Shown here one piece after another: positions 1 through 10,487 of a stretch of DNA of 64,000 bases. A program made the translations under genes and the position numbers. Every line of letters begins with the position of its first letter. Position 1 is the stretch's first letter. The DNA is from Dugong dugon (taxonomy: Eukaryota > Chordata > Mammalia > Sirenia > Dugongidae). Below the pieces are notes generated by a model. That model saw only the letters and a list, made by a program, of their open reading frames with translations, did not search any database and was not told where the DNA came from. The stretch lies in contig CM057460.1 of the NCBI GenBank assembly GCA_030035585.1, positions 128,014,714 through 128,078,713 on the forward strand. Reading direction: 5' to 3'.

Positions 1-422
1 AGATGAGAAGATATCTATCCAAGATGCTCATCAAACCCCACATAAGGTAGATCCCAAAAGAAAGTCACCAATACATATTATAATCAAACTTGCCAAAACC
101 AAAGGTAAACAGAGATATGCTGGGATAAAGGAAAAGTCCTCTACAAAGGAGAGTCAGTAAGAGTAAGCCTGTACTACTCAGCAGAAACCATGCAGGCGGG
201 AAGGCAATGGGATGACATATATAAAGCCTTGAAGAAAAACAATTTCCAGCCAAGAATTATATATCCAGCAAAACTGTCTCTCAGATATGATGGTGAAATC
301 AGGGCATTTCCAGATAAACTGAAGTTTAGGGAATTTGAAAAACCAAACCAAAATTACAAGAAATACTAAAAGGAGTCCTCTGGTTAGAAAATCAGTTACA
401 TCAGACAACAGCCCAAGACTAG
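1..422 (+). pseudogene. L1 ORF1 3' fragment (RNA-binding chaperone), dead
   Basis: Intact L1 ORF1p is a trimeric RNA-binding nucleic-acid chaperone. This stretch matches the C-terminal half of the ORF1 at 62645-63675. Recognisable blocks encode peptides such as PKRKSP near 50 and the region around ACCATGCAGGCGGGAAGGCA near 187. The frame is broken by stops around 160 and by indels. In the original frame it would end at a TAG near 420-422, a few codons later than in the copy at 63 kb. The N-terminal coiled coil lies outside the window. It is identified by alignment to the better copy. Confidence 0.8.
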
Positions 423-850
423 AACACAAGACAGAGCAACCAGATATCAACCCAGATAGGAAAGTCACAAAAATAAATCAAAGCTAAAACACTGAACATA
501 AGGAAGCAGAGATGTCAATATGTAAAAGATGACAACATTAAAACAAAAAAAGAGGACCTAAAAAATGTAGACACAGATTTTTCCTATGGAAAGGAAGTCA
601 AGGCAATATAAAGAAGTAAAAGACTGGTATAAACCTAGAAAAATAGGGGTAAATATTAAAGTATCCACAAAGGAAGCTAACACTCCTACACGTCAAAATA
701 AAGAACAAGAAAAATATAAAGACTCAGCAAATACAAAATCAACAACAATGAAAAAGATGAAAATAAAATTCCTAAAGAAAAATGACTCAGCATAGAATAT
801 TAAGTGGAACAAAGAAACTAGCAACAAAACACACACACACAAAAATCAAA
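423..850 (+). other. L1 inter-ORF spacer with a lysine-rich open frame (586-795)
   Basis: About 430 bases separate the ORF1 stop from the ORF2 start. The stretch is very A-rich. It contains a 69-codon open frame at 586-795, rich in Lys, Thr and Asn, whose central part aligns with an antisense frame at 62064-62432 in the other L1, including the shared RKI and KKM/KEM blocks. Length and order match that copy, so the long spacer is a feature of this L1 lineage. A-rich sequence gives lysine codons by composition alone, so coding is not shown. Confidence 0.6.
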
Positions 851-3800
851 ATGACAGCACTAAACTCATACCTGTCAATAAATATGCTTAATATAAAGGG
901 ACTAAATGCACCAAAAAGAGGCAGGAAGTGGCAGATTACATAAAACAACACAATCCGTCTATATGCTGTCTACAAGAGACACATCTTAGACTTAAAGACA
1001 CAAACAAACTAAAACTCAAAGGATGGAGAAAAAATATATTAAGCAAACAACACTCAAAAAAGAGCAGGAGTGGCAATATTAATCTCTGACAAAATAGACT
1101 TTCAAGTAAAATCTACCACAAAGGATAATGAAGGACACTATATAATGATAAACGGGTCAATACACCAGGAGGACATAACTGTAATAAATATTTACGCACC
1201 CAATGACAGGGCTCCAAAATACATAAAACAAACTCTAACAGCATTGAAAAGAGAGATAGACAGCTCCACAATAGTAGTAAGAGACTTCAACACACCACTT
1301 TCAGTGAAGGACGGAACATCCAGAAAGAAGCTCAACAAAGACATGGAAGATCTAAATGTTACAGTCAACCAACTTGATCTCACAGACATATACTGAACAT
1401 TCCACCCAACAGCAGCCAAGTATACTTTCTTTTCCAATGCACATGGAACATTCTCCAGGATGGACCACATATTAGGCCATAAGCAAGCCTTAACAAAATC
1501 CAAAGCATGGAAATATTACAAAGCATCTTTTCTGACCATAAAGCCATAAAAGTTGAAATCAATAACGGAAAAGCCAGGGAAAAAATATTAAACACATGGA
1601 AACTGAACAACACTTTGCTCAAAAACTGAGTTAAAGAAGAAATTAAGGATGGAATAAAGAAATTCATAAAATCAAATGAGAATGTAAACATATCCTACCA
1701 GAACCTTTGGGACACAGCAAAAGCAGTGCTCAGAGGTCAGTTTATAGCAATAAATGCACACATCCAAAAAGAAGAAATGGCCAAAATCAAAACATTAACC
1801 CTACAACTGGAACAGGTAGAAAGAGAGCAGCAAAAGAAGGCATCAGGTGCCAGAAGAAAGGAAATAATAAGAATTAGAGCAGAATTAAATGAAATAGAGA
1901 ATAGAAAAACAATTGAAAGAGTTAACAAGACCAAAAGCTGGTTCTTTGAAAAGATCAACAAAATTGATAAACCATTGACCAAACTGACAAAAGAAAAACA
2001 GGAGAGGATGCAGACAACCTGTGTAAGAAATGAGAAGGGTGATATCACAACAGACCCAACTGAAATTAAAAGAATCATAATAGAATACTATTCAAAAATT
2101 GTACTCTAACAAATTTGAAAACCTAGAGGAAATGAACAAATTTCTAGAAACTCACAACCTACCTAAACTAACACAGAGGCAGAACAATTAAATGAACCCA
2201 TAGCGAAGGAAGAGATTGAAAATGTAGTTAAAATCTCCCAACAAAAAAATCCCTGGCCCAGATGGCTTTACTGGAGAATTCTACCAAACTTTCAGAGAAA
2301 AGTTAACACCGCTACTACTAAAGGTATTTCAGAGCATAGAAAATGATGGCATACTCCCAAACTCATTCTATGAAGCAAGCATAACCCTGATATGAAAACC
2401 AGGTAAAGACACCACAGAAAAAGAAAATTACAGACCAGTATCCCTCATGAACATTGTTGCAAAAATCCTCAACAAAATTCTAGCCAATAGAATTCAGCAA
2501 CATATCAAAAAATAATTCACCATGATCAAGTGGGATTTATACCAGCTATGCAGGGATGGTTCCAGATTAGAAAAACAACCAATGTAATCCATCACATAAA
2601 TAAAACAAAAGACAAGAACCGCACGATCTTATCAGTCAATGCAGAAAAGACATTTGACAAAGTCCAACACCCATTCATGATAAAAACACTCACCGAAATA
2701 GGAATAGAAGGGAAATTCCTCAACATAATTAAGGACATTTATACAAAGCCAACAGCCAACATCATCCTAAATGGAGAGACTTTGAAGGCATTCCCCTTGA
2801 GAATGGGAACCAGACAAGGATGCCCTTTATCACCACTCTTATTCAACATTGTGCTGGAGGTCCTAGCCAGAGCAATTAGACTAGAAAAAGAAATAAAGAG
2901 CATCCAGATTGGTAGGGAAGAAGTCAAAGTATTTCTATTTGCAGATATGATCTTATACACAGAAAACCCCAAAGAATCCACAAGAAAACTACTGGAACTA
3001 ATAGAAGACTTCAGCAAAATATCAAGATACAAGATAAGCATACAAAAATCAGTTGGATTCCTCTACACCAACGAAGAGAACTGCGAAGAGGAAATCACCA
3101 AACCAATACCATTTACAATAGCCTCCAAGAATAAAATACTTAAGAATAAATCTAACCAGAGACGTAAAAGACCTATATAATGAAAACTCCAAGACACTAC
3201 TGCAAGAAACCAAAAGAGACCTGCGTAAGTAGAAAAACATACCTTGCTCATGGATAGGAAAACTCAATGTTGTGAAAACGTCTATTCTATCCAAAGCAAT
3301 CTACAGATACAGTGCAATCCCAATCCAAATCCCACTGGCATTTTTTAATTAGATGGAGAAACAAATCACCAACTTCATATGGAAAGGGAAGAGGCCCCAA
3401 AAAAGTAAAGCATTACTCAAGAAGAAGAACAAAGTGGGAGGCCTCACACTACCTGTTTTAGAACCTATCATAATGTCATGGTAGTCAAAAAGCCTGGGAC
3501 TGGTGCAACAACAGAGATATAGACTAATGGAAAAGAATTGAGAATCCAGACATAAATTCATCCACCAAGAGCAGGTGATATTTGACAAAGGCCCAAAGTC
3601 TGTTAATTGGGGTAAAGACAGTCTCTTTAACAAATGGTGCTGGCATAACCAGCTATCCATCTGCAAAAAACTGAAACAAGACCCGTATCTCACACCATGC
3701 ACAAAAACTAACTCAAAATGGATCCAAGACCTAAATATAAAATCAAAAACGATAAAGATCATAGAATAAAAAATAGGGACAATGCTAGGAGCCCAAATAC

Positions 3801-4646
3801 AAGGCATAAACAGAATACAAACTATAATTAACAAGCACATCCACCAGAAGAGAGACTAGATAACTGGGAGCTCCTAAAAATCAAATACTTATGCTCATCA
3901 AAAGACTTTGCCAAAAGAGTAAAAAGACAACCTAAAGACAGGGAAAAATTTTTTTGCTAGGACAAATCAGATCAGCATCTAATCTCTAAAATCTACAAGA
4001 TACTGCATAACCTCAACAACAAAAAGACAAATAACCCAGTTAAAAAATGGGCAAAGGATATGAACAGGCACTTCGCCAAAGAAGACCTTCAGGTGGCTAA
4101 CAGACACATTAAGAAATGCTCACGATCATTAACCATTATAGAAATGCAAATCAAAACTACAATATCATCTCACCCCAATAAAGCTAGCATTAATCCAAAA
4201 AACAGAAAATAATAAATGCTGGAGAGGTTGTGTAGAGACTGGAACACTTATACACTGTTGGTAGGAATGTAAAATGGTGCAACCACTTTGGAATTTGATT
4301 TGGCGCTTCCTTAAAAAGCTAGAAATAGAAGTACCATACGATCCAGCTATCCCGCTCCTTGGAATATATCCTAGAGAAATAAGAGCCATCACACGAATAG
4401 GTATTTGCACACCCATGTTCTTTGCAGCATTGTTCATGACAGCAAAAAGATGGAAATAACCTAGGTGCCCATCAACAGATGAAGGGATAAACAAATTATG
4501 GTATATTCACACAATGGAATACTACGCAATGGTAAAGAACAATGATGAAGCTGCGAAACATAACATGAAAGAATTTGGAGGGCTTTATCCTGAGTGAATT
4601 TAGTCAGTCACAGAAGGACAAATATTGTATAATACCACTATTATAA
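851..4646 (+). pseudogene. L1 ORF2 (endonuclease-reverse transcriptase), dead
   Basis: ORF2p nicks target DNA and primes reverse transcription of L1 RNA. ATG at 851 opens the usual start (MTALNSYLSINMLNIKG). The APE-type endonuclease spans about 851-1560, with NIYAPND near 1185 and a damaged GDFNTP block (RDFNTP) near 1290. Reverse transcriptase lies at about 2400-3180, with [11 protein letters not shown] and [13 protein letters not shown]. The catalytic FADD motif at 2938 reads FADM after an in-frame loss of one Asp codon. The C-terminal cysteine region is near 4215-4270, followed by [11 protein letters not shown] near 4350. The longest clean piece is 2530-3180. Several frameshifts and stops lie between domains. 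The ancestral stop is at about 4644-4646. Confidence 0.9.
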
Positions 4647-5655
4647 GAACTCAAGTAAATGTTTAAACACAGAAGAAAACATTCTTTGATGGTTATGAGG
4701 GTGGGGAGGGAAGGTGAGAGTTATTCACCAACTAGATAGTAGACGAGAACTATCTTAGGTGAAGGGAAGGACAGCACACACTACAGGAGAAGTCAGCACA
4801 AATGGACTAAACCAAAGCTATGTAGTTTCCTGAACACAATCAAACACTTTGAGGGACATAATAGCAGTGGTAGGGGTCTGGGGACCATGCTTTCAGGGGA
4901 CATCTAGGTCAATTGGCATAACAAAGTTTATTAAGAAAATGTTCTGCATCCTACTTTGGTGAGTAGTGTCTGGGGTCTTAAAAGCTCTCAAGTGGCCATC
5001 TAAGATGCATCAACTGGTCCCAACCACCTGGAGTAAAGGAAAATGAAGAACACCAAAGACACAAGGAAAGTAGTAGCCCAAGATACAGAAAGGGCCACGT
5101 ACACCAGAGACTTCATCATCCTGAGACCAGAAGAAATGGATGGTGCCAGGCTAGCACTAATGACCACCCTGACAGGGAACAAACAAGAGAGTCCCTGATG
5201 GAGCAGGGGAAGGGTGGGATGCAGAACTCAGATTCTTATAAAAAGGATCAGACTTAATGGTCTGACTGGGACTAGAGGAAACCCAGAAAGTATGACCCCT
5301 GGACTCTGTGTCAACCCAGAACTAAAACCATTACCGAGGCCAACTCTTCACACAAAGATTGGACTGGACTGTGGGACATAAAACAATACTCATGAACAGT
5401 GTGCTTCTTAGTTCAACTAGACACATGAGACTAAATGGGCAGCTTTGTCCGGAGGTGAGCTGACAAGGCAGAGAGGGTCAGGAGCTGGTTGAATGGACAC
5501 GGGAAATCAGGGGTGGAAAGGAAGAGTGTACTGTCACAGTATTGGGAGAGCAATTAGGGTCACATAACAATGTATGTATAAATTTTTGTATGACAGTCTA
5601 ACTTGAATTGTAAACTTTCACTTAAATTATAGGAATTAAAAAAAAAAAAAAACGG
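4647..5655 (+). other. L1 3' UTR and poly-A
   Basis: This is non-coding L1 tail sequence. Blocks at 4930-5030 and 5100-5180 resemble those in the 3' UTR of the L1 at 20.6-22.9 kb, but the last roughly 250 bases are unrelated to that element's duplicated terminal block. It ends in an A-run at 5639-5654. Confidence 0.8.
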
Positions 5656-6150
5656 CCAATACTATTCCATTTCAGCTCACTAACGCCTAGGATATTGATA
5701 TTTATGCTTTTCATTTCACTTTTGATGATTTCCAATTTTCCTAGATTCATACTTCGTACATTCCATGTTCTGATTATTAATGGATGCTTGCAGCTGTTTC
5801 TTATCATTTTGAGTCATGCCACATCAGTAAATGAAGGCCCCAAAAGCTTGACTCTATCCACGTCATTAAGGTCAACTCTACTTTGAGGAGGCAGCTCCTC
5901 CCCAGTTGTCTTTTGAGTGCCTTCCAACCTGAGTGGCTCATCTTCCAGCACTGTATCAGCTTTTCACTGGCTTCGCCTTTTCGTAGTAGACTGCTGGTCC
6001 TTCTTCATAGTCTGTCTTTTTCTGGAAGCTCAGCTGAAACTTGTCCGCCATGGGTGACCCTGCTGGTATTTGAATTTAGGTGGCAGCTTCCAGCATCACA
6101 GCAACACACAAGCCCCCACAGTATGACAAACTGGCAGACACGTGGGGAAA
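5656..6150 (-). mobile_element. RTE/BovB-type LINE, 5' end fragment
   Basis: The reverse complement matches the first roughly 500 bases of the RTE at 27981-31104. It has the same 5' leader (GTGTGTTGCTGTGATGCTGG) and the same start of the endonuclease frame, with IRTWNVRSMNLGKLE encoded around 5710-5780. The fragment stops at the poly-A of the L1 at 1-5655. Its 5' end is near 6150. The missing 3' part may lie beyond the left edge of the window, as expected if the L1 jumped into this RTE, or may have been lost. Multiple lesions show it is dead. Confidence 0.85.
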
Positions 6151-6186
6151 TGTTTTTAAAAAACAAAACAAGACAGAATTTATTTT

Positions 6187-7690
6187 AATATACTTTCTTT
6201 TTTAGAGCAGTCTTCAATTTACAGCAAGATTGTGCACAAAGTACAGAGTTCCCATACCTTTCCTTTCCCCCTGCACATTGTTCTCTTATTATTAACCCCC
6301 CTGTACATTGTTCTCTTACTATTAACCTAGTGCATTCATGTGATACATTTATTACAATTGATAAACCAATATTGATATATTATTAGTTACTGAAGTCCAT
6401 AGTTTACATTAAGGTTCATCTTTGTGTTGTAGAGTTCTATGGGTTTGATAAATGCATAATGTCATGCATCATTAGAACAGTGTCGCTGCCCTAAATATAT
6501 CCCATGCACCACCTATTTATCCTTCCATTTCCTTCCCCCAAATGCCTAGCAACCACTGATATTTTCATCATTTCTGTAGTTTTGCCTTTTCGCAAATGTC
6601 GTGTATTTGGAATCATACAGTATGTAACTTTTCAAACTGGCTTCTTTCACTTAGCAATATGCATTTAAGTTTCCTCTATGTCTTTTTGTAGCTTGATAAT
6701 TCATTTCTCTTTATTACTAAATAATACTCCATTGTATGGATGTTTCACAGTTTATTTATTCATGCATTCAAGGACATCTTGGCTGCTTCCAATTTTTGGC
6801 AGTTACAAATAAGGCTGCTATAAACATTTGTATGATTTCAATTCATTTAAGTGAATATCTAGGAGCACAATTGCTGGATCATGTGGTAAGCCTATGTTTA
6901 GGTTTGTGAGAAACTGCCAGACTCTCTTCTAAAGTGAGTATACAATTTTTCATTCCCACCAGTAATTAATGAGAGTTTCTATTGGTTCATATCCTTCTCA
7001 ACTTTTGGTGTTGTTGGTGTTTTGGATTTTAGCAATTTTAATAAATGTATAGTGGTATCTCATTGTTTTTTTAATTTGCAATTCCCTAATGACATATGAT
7101 GTTGAGCATTTTTCGTATTTGGCATCCGCATGTCTTTTCTGGTGAGGTATCTATTTAGATATTTTGGCCATTTTGTAATCAGGTTGTTCTTACTATTGAG
7201 TTTTAAGAGTTGTTTGTACATTTTAGACACAAGTCCTATATCTAACATGTGTTTTGCAAATGTTTTCTCCCTGTTCCTTGCTTGTCTTTTCATTCTCTTA
7301 AGTGTCTTTTGCAGTGCAGACATTTTTAGTTTTAAGGAAGTCCAAGTTATTTTTTCTTCCATGGATTATTTATAATTTAGGTATTTTAAAGTCATCACCA
7401 AACCCAAGGTCCCCTAGATTTTCTCCTATATTATCTTCTAGAAATTGTATACTTTTGTGCCTTACATTTAGGTCTCTGATTTTTTTGAGTTGATTTTTGT
7501 GAAAGATGTAAGTTCTGTGTCTACGTTTGTTGATTGACTGCATGTGGATGTCTAGGTGTTCCAGTACCATTTGTTGAAAAAAATATCCTTTCTCCATTGA
7601 ATTGCCTTTGCTCCTTTGTCAGCCAATGATATTTTAGTAATATTTAGAATTAAGCAGGCTTGGATACAGTTAGGTGGTAGAACTTACTCT
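6187..7690 (-). mobile_element. Old L1 (L1M-like) 3' end
   Basis: The reverse strand reads as the 3' part of ORF2 followed by a 3' UTR typical of old mammalian L1. On + this appears as the familiar run from the 3' UTR (about 6200-6300) through text such as CAATTGCTGGATCATGTGG near 6868 to CCAGTACCATTTGTTGAAAA near 7560. The peptides are heavily broken. It is much more diverged than the other L1s, fitting an ancient insertion. Subfamily is not assigned. Confidence 0.88.
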
Positions 7691-10286
7691 ATTTTTTATT
7701 TTTATGTATTTTTTCTTTTTTCATTTTTAATTAGGTAATCATTTAAAGACTTTCTACTGTAATAAAGAAGCTCATGGTTAGGTTGGTGATAAATAAACTA
7801 AAACTTACATTCAGGGATTATAGTCACATTATTTCATAACTCGGATGGCATAGGCACTGATCAATCACAAAAGCCTCATACAATGAACATCAGTCACTGT
7901 ATGACAGGGTCAGTGTGCAGTGGTCACATACCAGCCATGTTTACACTACAATAGGATGTATGCACAATAATTTGAGTGCAGGTGCAACATGTCCATGTGG
8001 GAAGCAGCCCCTTTGGGATTTAGGAGTTACAGACTGTCAACAAAGGAAACATTTTTCTTCTTTTTCATTTCAGTCAAGTTGATTTGAAATTCATACTCAA
8101 AATTCATTTTGAAGGAAGGCTTTTTATTATTAAGCAAAGCTATCTGGGCATAACATGAACACTTTAGTGCCTTTTTATTTCAAAAACGCAATACTCGTAT
8201 AACCAGTATGTAACAGAAATAAGAGACTCTATAAAGTACTTTTAGGTGTCTGCTTCTCTAGAGGAGGAGCCTAAGATTCAGAGAGATTATTCAACTCTTT
8301 GAATTTTCAGCTACAGTCAGAGTTTGAACTCCAGTCGTTGGATCCCAGAGGCTTTGTTTTCTTCAGAAACCCTGTGCTAACTCTGGCAAATTCTGGATGC
8401 AAGTGTTAAGGGAATGGTACGGAACGGGAGAAGGAGCTCTAATCTCAAACCCTAATCTCAACTCTCTCCGCAGAACATTCTACAACCTGGGGTCTCAGAG
8501 CATTTTCACCAGGGTGCAATAGTATTTTCAAAGTTCTGCTTTTCATATACATAGTTCTTTTGTTGTTGCTGTTACAGAAAAATCCTTCTTCTGGGCAAGT
8601 GGCGTTTAGCACATTATTTAAAAATACAGTTAACCTTGATGTAAGTTTCTTCCTCACTTAACCATTCTGTCTTTTTGCATTTGCCATTCTGAGCAACAGA
8701 ATGTTTTCTTCAAAATACTTTCCCATTTTTTCCCAAGACTTAAAAAGGGGGGCAGAAAAAAGCAAAGAAAGAAATTCAAGATGAAATATTAAACTCCAGC
8801 CCAGGGAACATTTTCACAATGATTGCATAAAATTTTAGAAATAGGACCATGGGATATATATGCCTGTGTTACATTTTTTCCATTCCTGGAGGTTAATTGG
8901 CAGATATTTGAGCCACTTTAGTACTTTTTGGTATTGTGGCAGATACTGGTGCAGCTGCCTAAAAAACAACGAAGCTGGTCTGCACCATATTTGAGTGTTG
9001 AGAGCCATTCATATAAGCTGATGCTTCCCAAAGGAATGATTGCGTGAATTTTTTTGTGTCTTTTGGCTTCTGTACAGTGAGATAAGGCTTGCAAGTATGT
9101 TTACTATTTCTTTTGTGTTATTGGGAAGGTACAGTTACTGGTATTCAGAAATATTCAAGTAAATGAGCTATTTTTGGGGTGGAAACAATTTGTGATGCAC
9201 TTCCTGGGCCATGGGATCCCTATGTCCTGCATGTGTGGTGTGGTTCATAGAAGATGGGACTGATATGTCCCGCTTGCAGTTGGTGCCCTAGTTTTTCAAA
9301 TAATAATAAAAAATAACAATAATGATTCAGCATCCATTCCATCAATGAAAAAACATAGCAAAACCAGAAAATTCCAAAAAAATTATTTATCCATGAAAGG
9401 GTTATGATGGAAAGCCTGACATGTTTTCACTCCACAGACTCACGGAAAGTAGTGCTATAATTCTATTCATTCATTTTCTTCAAAACTAATTATGAGGATC
9501 TAAATCAAAATGAAGGTTACAAAGGAAAGGGAGAAAAGAAATCCACTGATTTCCTCACCACCATAGATTAACAATATATAATAATGAATACAAAAAGGCC
9601 TCTGTGCACCTCAAGAAAAAGTCTACTCAAGTCGACAAAGTTCCAAGGAAAAATGGAAAGCACTTAATATTGTAAGAGCCGCTTACCCAAAGAATTGTGC
9701 TTATGATGAAGGCCATTGTCGCTCTATACATCTGTTATTCTGTGAAGTTGTGTGCCTGGTTGATAATGGCTCTTGCTAAGTAAATGTGAGATAGAACAAA
9801 CAGTGAGTATTCCATTCACTGCAAAAAGGAGATCTCCTGCAAAGAAAATGAAGGCTGTTAAAAATGCCTCCTGCAACTTTTGGCGGTGGGAATGACTACT
9901 AATGCATCAGTTAGATGCCTTATCTTCCACTCTTTTTGTACTAAATAGTATTGGACAATTAACTCACAACCATATCTCAATATCTCTGGATAACAAGTGG
10001 CACCTATAGGCGCTAACATTATTTCTGACAATGTAGTTTTTTTTAATTCCTACTAAAATTTTTCCAGAGCAGAAGTTTCTGGTGAAATAGTTAATGCACA
10101 TATAACTAAGCACAAACAAATGTCTATGTCAGAGAATTTCTTTCTCCATGGATCAGTTGATTTTTTAAAACCACTAATAATAAGAGTCTTTAATCTTTGA
10201 AACTTTATTTGTTAGAAAATATAGAGGTCACTTATCTACCTCTAAGACAGAACTTTCAAATACGAGTTTGTGGTAAAGACTATATA
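7691..10286. other. Unassigned AT-rich sequence
   Basis: I see no gene, RNA gene or confidently named repeat. Open frames here are short and lack recognisable domains. Probably unique intergenic or intronic sequence plus repeats too old to recognise by eye. Confidence 0.5.
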
Positions 10287-10487
10287 AGGAGCCCTAGTGG
10301 TGCAGTGGGTAATCATTTGGCTGATATCTGAAAGGTTGGCAGTTGAAACCCACCAACCGCTCCATGGGAGAAAGATGTGGCAGTTTGCTTCCATAAAGAC
10401 TACAGCATTGGAAATCCTATGGGGCAGTTCTCCTCTGTCCTGCAGGGTCACTATGAGTCGAATCAACTCAACGGCAATGACTTTGGG
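10287..10487 (+). mobile_element. AfroSINE
   Basis: The element opens with GGAGCCCTAGTGGTGCAGTG, a tRNA-derived A-box region. The B-box region follows near 10345-10360, then the body (AGAAAGATGTGGCAGTTTGC) and the RTE-like tail (CACTATGAGTCGAATCAAC). The layout matches the other copies in this window. The head resembles tRNA-Asn (GGCTGNTAACC type), here decayed to GGCTGATATC. Confidence 0.93.

Larger units (their letters stand above)
1..5655 (+). mobile_element. L1 LINE, old copy, 5' end outside window
   Basis: A single L1 runs from the C-terminal part of ORF1 (to about 422) through a spacer (423-850), ORF2 (851-4646) and a roughly 1-kb 3' UTR to an A-run at 5639-5654. Its reading frames carry many stops and frameshifts, so it is dead. 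The 3' UTR shares blocks with the L1s at 20.6 kb and 57.2 kb, such as the segment containing GAGTAGTGTCTGGGGTC near 4960. It ends differently, without their duplicated terminal block, so it belongs to an older or different subfamily. It stops next to an RTE fragment on the other strand. The 5' junction is not visible. Confidence 0.93.
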
